A stretch of DNA of 64,000 nucleotides. It comes from Williamsia phyllosphaerae. Its GTDB lineage: Bacteria > Actinomycetota > Actinomycetes > Mycobacteriales > Mycobacteriaceae. The stretch covers positions 641,000 to 704,999 of the forward strand of contig NZ_BMCS01000003.1 of the NCBI RefSeq assembly GCF_014635305.1, given 5' to 3'. Position numbers and translations under genes: made by a program. The notes under the pieces are model-generated. The model was not told where the DNA came from and made no database searches. It saw only the letters and a program-made list of their open reading frames with translations. Shown one piece after another: positions 25,168 through 33,452 of the stretch. Every line of letters begins with the position of its first letter. Positions within the stretch are counted from its first letter, which is position 1.

Positions 25168-26298
25168 GTGGACCTGAGCCCGCTCGACGAGTATCCGATC
25201 CATCAGGCGCCGGTGCCGGTGACGTGGCCGGCCGGTTCGGATCGAAACTTCTACGACCGGTCGTACTTCAACGTGCTCGACCGGGCCGGCCGCTTCATGG
25301 CGCTCACGGGGATCGGCTATTACCCCCGCCTGGGCGTCAAGGACGCCTACTTCGTCGTCCGCCGCGACGACACGCAGACCGCGATACATCTCAGTGACGC
25401 CATCGACGACGACCGACTCCATCAGAACGTCAACGGATACCGTCTCGACGTCGTCGAACCGCTCCAGGAGATGCATCTGAGCCTGGCGCCGACGGAGGGG
25501 ATCTCTGCCGATCTCACCTGGCGCGGGCTGTTTCCCGCGGCTCTGGAGAGGCCGCACGAGATGCTCACCGACCGTCGAGTCACGTTGCAGGCGAGTCGCT
25601 TCGCTCAGGTCGGTTCCTGGGAGGGCTGGATCGACGTCGACGGGGAGCGGTTGGAGGTCACCCACGACACCAGTGTGGCGAGTCGCGACCGATCGTGGGG
25701 GATCCGACCGGTCGGCGAGGCGGAACCCGCGGGACGACCGGACACGGCGTTCCGCGGAATGTGGTGGCTGTACCTACCTCTGGTGTTCGATGACTTCCAG
25801 CTTTTCCTGATCATGCAGGAGGACCCGGACGGTCACCGCAGCCTCTACGACTGCACCCGCCGACGCCGGGACGGCAGCGTCGAACAACTCGACGGTGTGC
25901 GCACCGACATCGACTACACGCCCGGAACTCGCATTCCGAGAGGCGCACACGTCGAGTTCATGAATCGCGCAGGGGATCGAACCCGGCTCGACATCGAGTC
26001 GAAGCTGTTCGCGCCCATCGCTTTCGGATCCGGATACGGCGGTGACTCCTCCTGGTCGCACGGTAGTTGGAAGGGTGGTCCCTTCGTCGAACGGATCACC
26101 TTCGACCTCACCGACGCCGATGTCATGGCCCGAGCACCGTTCAGCCTCATCGACCATGTGGCACGTGCCGTGTGCACCGAGGCAGACGGGACGGTGCACG
26201 AAGGTGCCGGATTGTTCGAGCACGGCGTGATCGGTCCTCACCATCCGTCGGGGTTCTTCGACTGGACCGACGTGGGGGAGAAGGCGCCGAGCGCATGA
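25168..26298 (+). CDS. Conserved protein, first gene of the dikinase operon
   Basis: A 376-residue protein I cannot assign to a characterised enzyme. It has repeated antiparallel beta-rich stretches (GYYPRLGVKDAYFVVRR, DTSVASRDRSWGIRPVG) that suggest a double beta-sandwich of the hydroxyneurosporene-synthase/AttH type, found next to oxidoreductases in many actinobacteria. Conserved-looking WxG and RDRSWGIR motifs sit near residue 180. No signal peptide or transmembrane helix. GTG 25168 is preferred to GTG 25162 because tgaggga ends 6 bases ahead. The last 4 bases overlap the ATG of the LLM gene. Confidence 0.7.
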   Translation: MDLSPLDEYPIHQAPVPVTWPAGSDRNFYDRSYFNVLDRAGRFMALTGIGYYPRLGVKDAYFVVRRDDTQTAIHLSDAIDDDRLHQNVNGYRLDVVEPLQEMHLSLAPTEGISADLTWRGLFPAALERPHEMLTDRRVTLQASRFAQVGSWEGWIDVDGERLEVTHDTSVASRDRSWGIRPVGEAEPAGRPDTAFRGMWWLYLPLVFDDFQLFLIMQEDPDGHRSLYDCTRRRRDGSVEQLDGVRTDIDYTPGTRIPRGAHVEFMNRAGDRTRLDIESKLFAPIAFGSGYGGDSSWSHGSWKGGPFVERITFDLTDADVMARAPFSLIDHVARAVCTEADGTVHEGAGLFEHGVIGPHHPSGFFDWTDVGEKAPSA

Positions 26299-27293
26299 AG
26301 GTGATGACCGCGCTGTTCGGGCCCACCGACGCCGTCGAGCGTGCGCATGTCCTCAAAGAAGCCGGCGCGTCGGGCGTGTTCACCTTCGAGGGGCCGTTCG
26401 ACGTGTTCACCCCACTGGTGCTGGCGTCGTCGGTGACGGGACTCGACGTGATGTCGAACGTCGCCATCGCGTTCCCCCGCAACCCGATTCAGCTCGCACA
26501 CCAGGCCAACGACCTGCAGTTGCTCAGCGAGGGCCGCTTTATCCTGGGACTCGGAACGCAGGTTCGCGCGCAGATCGAGAAGCGCTACGGAACCGAGTTC
26601 GACCGGCCGGTGGCCCGGATGAAGGAGATGGTCGGAGCGCTGCGTGCGATCTTCGCGACGTGGAACACGGGGGAGCGGTTGGACTTCCGCGGCGAGTACT
26701 ACCGCCACACCCTCATGACGCCGACCTTCGTTCCCGGGCCGAACCCGTTCGGGCCGCCACCGATCTACCTCGGGGCCCTGGGGCCACGACTGACCGCGGC
26801 CACCGCCGAGGTCGCCGACGGCCTGTTGGTGATGCCGTTCGGGACCAAGCGATTCCTGCACGGGACGACGATGCCTGCCGTGCGCGCGGGTCTGACGGCT
26901 GCGGGCCGTAGTGAGGGCGACTTCGAGGTGGTGCCCGAGGTCATCGTCTCGGTCGGCACCGGTCGCGACGACGACCATGCGTCGACCCGCATGTTGCTCG
27001 CGTTCTACGGGTCCACTCCGGCGTATCGGCCGGTGCTCGACGCGCACGGCTGGGGCGATCTACAGCCCGAGCTCAACGCGATGTCGAAGCAGGGGCGCTG
27101 GACGGAGATGGCCGCACTCATCGACGACGACATTTTGCACACGATCGCCGCGTGCGGGACGCCGGCTGAGGTGGCGGCGCATGTGCGTGACCGCGTCGAC
27201 GGGGTGTCGGACCGGGTGTGCCTCTATCAGACCGGCCCCATCGAGGCCCAGGCACTCGCTGAGATCGTCGACGCCCTCGCTGGGTCGGCGTGA
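26295..27293 (+). CDS. F420-dependent LLM-class oxidoreductase (TIGR03617-like)
   Basis: A 332-residue luciferase-like monooxygenase-fold enzyme of the F420-dependent group. Seen are the beta-strand GVFTFEGPFDVFTPLVLAS, SNVAIAFPRNPIQLAHQANDLQLLS and the cofactor-binding GRFILGLGTQVRAQIEKRYG near residue 80. The central GPPPIYLGALGPRLTAA and the C-terminal QTGPIEAQALAEI are also typical of the TIGR03617 subfamily. Such enzymes transfer hydride to or from a hidden substrate with F420. ATG 26295 overlaps the previous stop (ATGA), and its own stop overlaps the GTG of the dikinase. Confidence 0.88.
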   Translation: MKVMTALFGPTDAVERAHVLKEAGASGVFTFEGPFDVFTPLVLASSVTGLDVMSNVAIAFPRNPIQLAHQANDLQLLSEGRFILGLGTQVRAQIEKRYGTEFDRPVARMKEMVGALRAIFATWNTGERLDFRGEYYRHTLMTPTFVPGPNPFGPPPIYLGALGPRLTAATAEVADGLLVMPFGTKRFLHGTTMPAVRAGLTAAGRSEGDFEVVPEVIVSVGTGRDDDHASTRMLLAFYGSTPAYRPVLDAHGWGDLQPELNAMSKQGRWTEMAALIDDDILHTIAACGTPAEVAAHVRDRVDGVSDRVCLYQTGPIEAQALAEIVDALAGSA

Positions 27294-29665
27294 CTGCGTC
27301 GACGGTCGAGTTCGACCAGATCACCGACGACACCTTCGGCGGCAAAGCGGCTGGGCTCGCGGAGTTGCGGCGCCTCGGCCTCGACGTGCCGGCGGGATTC
27401 GTGATCGCCGATGCCTCCGAGCAGGTCACCGTCGACGAGGCACGCGAGTGGTTCTCCCGCATGGCTGCCGCCACCACCACCCCGGTGGCAGTGCGATCGT
27501 CGGCGGTCGGGGAGGACGGCGACGACCAGTCGTTCGCCGGGCAGTACGACACCGTGCTGGGTGTCGACTCGGTCGAGGACTTCGCTGCAGCGGTCCGGAC
27601 GTGCGCAGCCTCAGTGCACTCGCGTCGGGCGTCGGCCTACAGCGAGTTGCCACCGGCCACCATGCATGTGGTCGTCCAACACATGGTAGACGCACGGGCA
27701 GCCGGGGTGGCGTTCACCGCGGATCCGGCCACCGGGCGACGCGACCTGATGGTCATCGATGCCGTCGACGGACTCGGCGAAGCGCTGGTCGACGGCTCGG
27801 CGTCGTCGGACCACCTCGTCATCGACGCCGTCGGTGGGGTCGCGGTTGCCGACGTCGGTGCCGCTCCGGTCCTCTCGACCGACGATGTCACCGACATCCG
27901 GGCTGGTGCTCTACGGGCAGCACGGCATTGGGGCACGCCCATGGATCTCGAGTGGGCGATCGATCGCGACGGAACGTTGTGGTGGCTGCAGGCCCGACCG
28001 ATCACCACGCTTCCCGGTGACCTGGCCGAGATGGATTCACCCCTGGCCGGTGCCGATCATGTGTACACGCGATGCAACATCGGCGAGATGATGCCGGGGG
28101 CGTTCTGTCCACTGACCGCATCGGTGTCGGGTTTTGCCATCGACTACGCGATGCAGATGACGCAGGTGGTTGCACGGGCGCAGCCGAGGTACGAGAAGCC
28201 GTGGCTGCAGGTCGGCTACTTCCAGGGCCACATGTTTCTCAACATGACCGAGGGAACGGGCCTGAGCTCGGGTCTTCTCGGTAATTCGTTGGAGCAGTTC
28301 TCCATCTCCATCTGCGGTCGGATGATCGACGAGCTCGAACCCAAGCCGCCGAAGCCGTTTTTCCGCAAGCTGATCAACACGGTTCGACTCAGCTCCTATG
28401 CGTTGTCGGCCGGCCCGGCGATCCGGCGACTCGAAGAGCAAATCAACGGCTTCGAGATCCCGACCGGCGATGACCCACGGGTCGTGCTGCGGCAGTTGGA
28501 GTCCGGTGTGCAGCTGTACTGCGATGTGACGTTGACGCATGTCCGGTCGTCGTCACGCGCCGCGGTCGCGGCCAACATCCTGGAGAGCGTCCTGATGCGG
28601 CAGGCCCTGAAAGAGGGGCGCAGCGAGGACGACGGGCGCGCCGAGGCCACCCGACTGATGGCCGGCGCAGCCGACGTCGAGAGCGCCCTCATGCTCGCGG
28701 AGCTCGACGCAGTCGTTCACACCATCGCGGCCGACGACGTTGTCGCGGAACAGTTCACGGCGGAGGAGCCTGATGCAGCGGTCGACCAGCTGCGCGCATC
28801 TGTGGGCGCCGCCGGAGTGGCGTTGCGGCAGTTCCTGGCTCGACATGGCCACCGCGGCTACCGCGAGCTGTGCATGCGCGACCCGTCCTGGGCCGAGGAC
28901 CCGGAGGGGCTGGGCGCGATGATGCAGGTGATGGTGCGATCGGTGCTCGATCCCGCTGCTCGCGCAGCGGCCTCGAGTGGTGTCGCGGCACCCAACTCAC
29001 GCGTCATCCGATCTCTCGCTCGGTTGGCGCAGGGCGGTGCACGGGGGCGCGAGGAGACGAAGTCGAAGATGGCGCGGATGGCCCATTCGCTGAAGCTGGG
29101 CTACCGACACCTCGGCGAGGTCCTGGCTGCGGCGGGCCGGCTGCCTGACGCGGATCTGGTGTTCTTCTTCGACCGCGCCGAGTTGGAGCGCATCGTCGGG
29201 ACAGGGGACATCACCGAATTGGTGCGGCGCGCAGTCAAGCGTCGGGAGGCACTGGCGTTCCAGAGTGCCCTCGAGTTCGACGACGTGTCCGTCGGCCGAC
29301 CGGTCCCGCGCATCGCCCGACCACAGCAGGGTCTCACCGACGGCGAGATCGTCGGCCGACCCGCCAGCCGCGGAACTGTGGAAGGCGTGGTGCGGGTGGT
29401 CAAGTCGATCGTCGAGGCGCGTGACCTGCAGCGGGGAGAGATCCTGGTGACCCCGGTGACCGACGTCGGGTGGACGCCCTACTTCACCGTCATCGCGGCG
29501 CTCGTCACCGACATCGGCAGCTCGGTCTCCCACGGTGCCGTGGTGGCCCGCGAGTACGGATTGCCCTGCGTCGTGAACACTCTGACCGCCACGCAGTCAC
29601 TCGTGACCGGTGATCGGGTGCGCGTCGACGGTGATCGCGGTGTGGTGACACGGTTGCATCGCTGA
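27290..29665 (+). CDS. ATP-grasp/phosphohistidine dikinase, rifampin-phosphotransferase-like
   Basis: A 791-residue enzyme related to phosphoenolpyruvate synthase and rifampin phosphotransferase. The N-terminal ATP-grasp domain (about 1-310) has GGKAAGLAELRRLGLDVPAGF, VRSSAVGEDGDDQSFAGQ, GVAFTADPATG and LQARPIT. A helical middle domain (about 330-650) corresponds to the substrate-binding part of rifampin phosphotransferases. The C-terminal swivel domain carries catalytic His748 in SSVSHGAVVAREYG. No PEP-binding barrel is present, so it probably phosphorylates a small molecule using ATP to AMP. Rifamycin is only one possibility. It is the last gene of a three-gene overlapping operon. Confidence 0.88.
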   Translation: MTASTVEFDQITDDTFGGKAAGLAELRRLGLDVPAGFVIADASEQVTVDEAREWFSRMAAATTTPVAVRSSAVGEDGDDQSFAGQYDTVLGVDSVEDFAAAVRTCAASVHSRRASAYSELPPATMHVVVQHMVDARAAGVAFTADPATGRRDLMVIDAVDGLGEALVDGSASSDHLVIDAVGGVAVADVGAAPVLSTDDVTDIRAGALRAARHWGTPMDLEWAIDRDGTLWWLQARPITTLPGDLAEMDSPLAGADHVYTRCNIGEMMPGAFCPLTASVSGFAIDYAMQMTQVVARAQPRYEKPWLQVGYFQGHMFLNMTEGTGLSSGLLGNSLEQFSISICGRMIDELEPKPPKPFFRKLINTVRLSSYALSAGPAIRRLEEQINGFEIPTGDDPRVVLRQLESGVQLYCDVTLTHVRSSSRAAVAANILESVLMRQALKEGRSEDDGRAEATRLMAGAADVESALMLAELDAVVHTIAADDVVAEQFTAEEPDAAVDQLRASVGAAGVALRQFLARHGHRGYRELCMRDPSWAEDPEGLGAMMQVMVRSVLDPAARAAASSGVAAPNSRVIRSLARLAQGGARGREETKSKMARMAHSLKLGYRHLGEVLAAAGRLPDADLVFFFDRAELERIVGTGDITELVRRAVKRREALAFQSALEFDDVSVGRPVPRIARPQQGLTDGEIVGRPASRGTVEGVVRVVKSIVEARDLQRGEILVTPVTDVGWTPYFTVIAALVTDIGSSVSHGAVVAREYGLPCVVNTLTATQSLVTGDRVRVDGDRGVVTRLHR

Positions 29666-29687
29666 CGGACCCTGCCACTATTGAGAC

Positions 29688-30257
29688 GTGGGAGAACAGG
29701 CAGAGCGGCTGGCCAACGGTGAGTGGTACCTCGACGATGACGATCTCCGAGAGCGTCGCCGTGTCTGCTGGCGTCGGCTCGACGTCTTCAACTCGGTCGC
29801 GGGTGACGACGATTCCGCGCGCGCGAACGCAATGTCAGAATTGGCAGGATCGGTGGGGGAGTACGTCGTGGTCATTCCGCGATTCACCTGCACTTTCGGC
29901 ACCAACATTCATTTGGGCGACCACGCATTTGTCAACGGGAACGCATTTTTCATGGACGATGCGCCGATCGCTGTGGGGGCGCACGTACGAATCGGGCCGG
30001 GCGCCCAACTCATGACCGCCCTCCACCCGGTCGACGACCATGCCCGTCGTCGCGAAGGGTGGGAACGCGCAGCGCCCATCGTCATCGGCGAGAACTCTTG
30101 GCTGGGCGCCTCAGTCACGGTCGGGGCCGGCGTCACGATCGGCCGGAATGTGGTGGTCGGTGCGGGCAGTGTGGTTCTCCATGACATCCCGGATCATGTC
30201 GTCGCGGCGGGCACACCCGCTCGGGTCATCCGAAGCACCCCGGTCGAAGCTCCCTGA
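29688..30257 (+). CDS. Maltose/galactoside O-acetyltransferase-like (left-handed beta-helix)
   Basis: A 189-residue acetyl-CoA-dependent sugar O-acetyltransferase. A short N-terminal domain (ERLANGEWYLDDDDLRERR) precedes hexapeptide repeats: GTNIHLGDHAFVNGNAFF, IAVGAHVRIGPGAQLMTALHP and PIVIGENSWLGASVTVGAGVTIG. His113 in ALHPVD is the catalytic residue. The C-terminal VVAAGTPARVIR closes the coil. The start is GTG 29688, 22 bases after the dikinase stop, so it might be co-transcribed, although its acceptor is probably a sugar or similar hydroxyl compound. Confidence 0.92.
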   Translation: MGEQAERLANGEWYLDDDDLRERRRVCWRRLDVFNSVAGDDDSARANAMSELAGSVGEYVVVIPRFTCTFGTNIHLGDHAFVNGNAFFMDDAPIAVGAHVRIGPGAQLMTALHPVDDHARRREGWERAAPIVIGENSWLGASVTVGAGVTIGRNVVVGAGSVVLHDIPDHVVAAGTPARVIRSTPVEAP

Positions 30258-30380
30258 TAACGCGGCAGTCAATCGTCAGCTCGCCGATCGGAACGATTTC
30301 AGGTACCAAGGCCACAGTTTTGATCCAGAGCCGAAACCACGGCCCAAATCGGGTAAACAGGTTTCTGAGACAATGGATCC

Positions 30381-30797
30381 ATGTCTGATACACCGTTGCC
30401 TGAATCCGCCCTGGCCATTGTGCGAAAGCCCAACCCGGCCGTCATGGCGACGGTCACCTCGAAGGGCCGTCCCGTATCAGTGGCAACCTGGTACCTCATC
30501 GAAGACGACGGGCTTCTCATGCTGTGCATGAACTCCGACCGCGCCCGGCTGAAGCATCTTCAGAGCAACGGCCACGTGTCGCTGACCGTGCTCGCAGCAG
30601 ACGATTTCGGTACTCACATATCGATCCAGGGGCACGTCGTCTCGATCAAGCCCGATGAGGGGCTCGCCGACATCGATCGTCTTTCCAGGCACTTCCTCGG
30701 CAAGGAATACCCGGCCAGGGATAGCCCGCTGGTGACGGTCCACATCGAGATCGATCGGTGGTTCGGTTGGTCAGGGGGCCGCCCTCTTCAGTACTAG
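30381..30797 (+). CDS. PPOX-class F420-dependent oxidoreductase
   Basis: A 138-residue split-barrel protein. It opens LPESALAIVRKPNPAVMATVTSKGRPVSVATWYL, cited as the key PNPAVMATVTSKGRP strand. The pattern NSDRARLKHLQSNGHVSLTV near residue 52 binds the cofactor phosphate in F420-type PPOX proteins, and HVVSIKPDEGLADIDRLSRHFLG near residue 85 is typical. Members reduce diverse substrates with F420 or bind FMN or haem. ATG 30381 is clear. It stands at the left edge of the lower-GC stretch, 123 bases after the acetyltransferase gene. Confidence 0.88.
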   Translation: MSDTPLPESALAIVRKPNPAVMATVTSKGRPVSVATWYLIEDDGLLMLCMNSDRARLKHLQSNGHVSLTVLAADDFGTHISIQGHVVSIKPDEGLADIDRLSRHFLGKEYPARDSPLVTVHIEIDRWFGWSGGRPLQY

Positions 30798-30875
30798 CGA
30801 GCAGGGTCCAGGTGTCCGGGGACCACGAGGTGGCGGGCTCGAAGGCGGGACTGGTCGCGGCGTAGACGCGAACAC

Positions 30876-31298
30876 CGTGGGCCCGCACCCGGATTCGGGT
30901 ACTACAGCGCAACGAAGTTCGCCCTTGAAGCCGTCACCGAGACGCTACGGGACGAGGTCGCAGCACTGGGCGTCTCCGTACTGGCGGTCGAACCGGGAGC
31001 GACTCGCACCAATGCTTACGCCGGTTTCGCCCGGGAGCAAGTGTCGGAGCCGATTCCCGAGTACCACGCGATGCTCTAGCAGGTCCGTGGAGCGTTCGCA
31101 GACATGGACGGCGTGCAACCCGGCGATCCGCGCCGCGGTGCCCGTGCAGTGATCGCGGCGATGGCCCAGGATCCACCGCCCCGACGACTGTTACTGGGCC
31201 ACGGCGGTTTTGACGCCGTGACCACCACACTGGAGGCCGCACTGGCAGACATCCGCTCAAACAAAACCCTCTCACGTACAACTGACTTTCCCGCCTAG
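30876..31298 (+). pseudogene. Truncated short-chain dehydrogenase with internal stop
   Basis: The reading frame at 30876-31298 encodes the C-terminal two thirds of an SDR: GPAPGFGYYSATKFALEAV, including the catalytic Tyr and Lys, then TLRDEVAALGVSVLAVEPG, and later GDPRRGARAVIAAMAQDPPPRRLLLG. The N-terminal cofactor-binding half and any start are missing. An in-frame TAG at 31077-31079 interrupts it, and the frame resumes in the same phase to TAG at 31296-31298. The upstream 80 bases back to 30798 show no related coding. It is a decayed relic and should not make an enzyme. Confidence 0.88.
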
Positions 31299-31394
31299 AC
31301 CGCCTAACCTCCGACAACGTCGGAGATTGACTATCCACTGGATAGGATTCGTAACAGATTTGGACTAACTACAGGACAGCTGCTGTGGAGACGA

Positions 31395-32078
31395 ATGGGT
31401 ACAGAACAAGCGGTGATCGTGTTCTACATTGCGATCTGGGTCGGAGTGTCGGCGCTCGCGGTGATGGTCGGCAAACGGGGAGCGCTGTCATGGGTCGCCG
31501 CGGTTGCCTGGACCCTCCCCGCCGCCTGGCTGACGCTCATCGGGGCATGGATACTTCCGGACCGAAGTGTGTACGAGCCTGCGGCCTCGATCGCACCGTC
31601 TGAGCTGTGGCCGGTCCACCTCGCATTGGCCGTGTGGGTGACGCCATTCGCGGTCGTGGCTGTGTGGCTGCGAAGCGGGGGAGCGGTTCGTAACGCATGC
31701 ATCGTTTGCGGGATCGCCGCTGCGGCGGGCGTAGCAGTGACACTGTTTCTGATGACCAACCCGGACGACCTGATCTTTCTGACGACCCGGAGCGACCGAC
31801 CGTTTGTCTATCTGACCTTCGGGATTGCCCTCGCCGTTATCGGACTCGTTCTCGTCGCAAGCGTCGGCCGACAACCGGGAGCACGTCACGTCAACCGGCT
31901 TGTCGCCTGCGCGGTCGTATTCGGGGGTGCGGGCGTGACCATCTCGATGGGCGGTCTGCTCTGGCTCAGCTGGCTGTGCGTTGCCGCCGCAACAATCGCT
32001 CTGGTCATGGCAGCGATTCGCGCTGATCGTCGACGCCAGATGTCTCGTCGTCAGGTGCAATGCGCCAGCGGAATCTAG
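31395..32078 (+). CDS. Membrane protein of unknown function
   Basis: A 227-residue protein with about six or seven hydrophobic helices: VIVFYIAIWVGVSALAVMVG at the start, WVAAVAWTLPAAWLTLIGAW, LALAVWVTPFAVVAVWL and IVCGIAAAAGVAVTLFLM. A cytoplasmic basic tail (RADRRRQMSRRQVQ) follows. I do not recognise a family. ATG 31395 is used. It lies in the lower-GC stretch and has no obvious operon partner. Confidence 0.65.
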   Translation: MGTEQAVIVFYIAIWVGVSALAVMVGKRGALSWVAAVAWTLPAAWLTLIGAWILPDRSVYEPAASIAPSELWPVHLALAVWVTPFAVVAVWLRSGGAVRNACIVCGIAAAAGVAVTLFLMTNPDDLIFLTTRSDRPFVYLTFGIALAVIGLVLVASVGRQPGARHVNRLVACAVVFGGAGVTISMGGLLWLSWLCVAAATIALVMAAIRADRRRQMSRRQVQCASGI

Positions 32079-32164
32079 ACAGGGTGGTTGCGAGCGGTCG
32101 GCGTGATCGATAGGGCGGCGGCTTTGTGGTGTCCTGGTCTCAGCACGCGTCGCCATTGGGGTCA

Positions 32165-32365
32165 TCAGTTGGCGCGCTGGGCGGTCCGGCCCTGGATCGC
32201 AGACACGACTGCTGCCGTCAACAGCACTGCAACGACGCGGGTACCGGTCTGTTCGATGGTGAGGTCCCCGCTGGCAGCGAAGACCACGATCGCGGCGAGG
32301 GCGATGAGGAGCCATGGAGTGTAGGTGCGTACCAAGGGAGTCCCTATCGAGGTGGTGGCGGACAC
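32165..32365 (-). CDS. Small two-helix membrane protein
   Basis: A 66-residue protein with two hydrophobic segments (WLLIALAAIVVFAASG and TRVVAVLLTAAVVSAI) separated by a short loop (DLTIEQTG) and ending in a basic tail. Such small proteins are common but uncharacterised. The start is GTG 32365, which lies within the inverted repeat described at 32345-32420, so a folded leader could hide it. Confidence is limited by the short length. Confidence 0.5.
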   Translation of the reverse strand: MSATTSIGTPLVRTYTPWLLIALAAIVVFAASGDLTIEQTGTRVVAVLLTAAVVSAIQGRTAQRAN

Positions 32366-32420
32366 TCGGGCACGGTCGGTGCACGGTGTAGGTGCCTCGA
32401 TAGTGCCCGAGTGCCACCAC
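32345..32420 (-). repeat. Inverted repeats overlapping the start of the small membrane protein
   Basis: CACTCGGGCAC on the plus strand at 32363-32373 and its complement at 32403-32413 are 11-bp perfect arms around a 29-base loop. GGTGGTGG-type bases at 32352-32358 and their complement at 32414-32420 add 7 more pairs after a 4-base bulge. A second pair, TATCGAGG (32345-32352) and CCTCGATA (32395-32402), crosses the first. In minus-strand RNA the long stem includes the GTG start codon at 32365. It may be a regulatory leader or a dispersed palindromic element. Confidence 0.6.
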
Positions 32421-32622
32421 GAGTCAATACACCGATGGTCAATTCGACGTTCTCAATCACATTGAGACGCATAAACAGTGCACTTCTACTGCATGAGCTT
32501 TACCAATTCAGACCGCATCACCGCAGTGCGTGACCAATGACCCGCAGAGATTCACAGGTGCCGCGCGAGTCCGCTGGACAATTCAGTAGAAGGCGCACCA
32601 CGCCGTATCTAGGCTGTTGCAG

Positions 32623-33233
32623 ATGACCAGTCACGGCATCATCCGATCGTGGGACTTCGACGACGGCCAAGGGGTGATCGACTCCGTCGACACCCCCGGC
32701 GGCTGTCGCGTGACGACGGCAGACGTTCTCGTCGAGGGTGCCGTTCTGGCAACTGGGAACCATCTCTCGGAGATCGGTTTGCCGGCCGGTGAGGCGGTCG
32801 ATTTCGAGTTCGGAACCGACGACTACGACGACACCGACTTCGCTCACCAGGCGGTTGCGGTGTGGCCGTCGCGGTGTCCCGCTCCCACGCACATTCCGAG
32901 AGGAGCATTCCGCGACGCACTATGGTTTGTCGACAACGGTGACGATGGTCTGCGCGTTGCTCGGCAAGCTGATCCTGCCGATCTACCACCGGCCCCGCCG
33001 CGCGACCCGCTCCCGCGCACCACGGGAACCGTCCGATCCTGGAATCCCAACGAAGGATGGGGTGTCATCGACTCGGCGGAGACACCCGGCGGCGCCTGGG
33101 CATTCTTCAGTGAAATTCGCGGGTCTCCGGATACCGCTCCGCGGCGGTGGGCGCAACTGTCGAGTTCGCGTGGGAGACCGCCAACCAGGATGGCTTTCAG
33201 TACCGAGCCAACGACATCGACATCGTCGAATAG
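32623..33233 (+). pseudogene. Two-domain cold-shock-like gene with a frameshift
   Basis: The frame from ATG 32623 encodes a cold-shock-type beta-barrel (HGIIRSWDFDDGQGVIDS, TPGGC) and, after a spacer, a second copy beginning GTVRSWNPNEGWGVIDS with TPGGAWAFFSEIR. At about 33117-33132 the homology jumps frame. It continues as GYRSAAVGATVEFAWETANQ and DIDIVE to TAG at 33231-33233. A one-base loss (or two-base gain) explains this. The uncorrected frame runs on to 33333 with no likeness. Either the gene is broken, or the base is a sequencing error and the product would be about 203 residues. These proteins bind single-stranded nucleic acid. Confidence 0.75.
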
Positions 33234-33452
33234 ACACCATCCGGGGGGTCCTCACGTTCGTGCTGCACCGCGGCCATCAGATGACGCGCCGCACGTAGAC
33301 CAGAAATGCTCGCCGACAGACGTAGTTAGTTAGTTACGGATGCGTCCCGTTGCGCCCGGGAGGCTCACGGTGGACATCAGACGGCGCCCGCCGCCACGGC
33401 CGGTCGACCAAGCGCGAAGGAATTATTGCGCAAGATTCGTTGCGGATATAGG

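Noticed and set aside
33323..33334. TAGT repeated three times as a microsatellite
   Set aside because: Three copies of a 4-base unit are too few to be meaningful.
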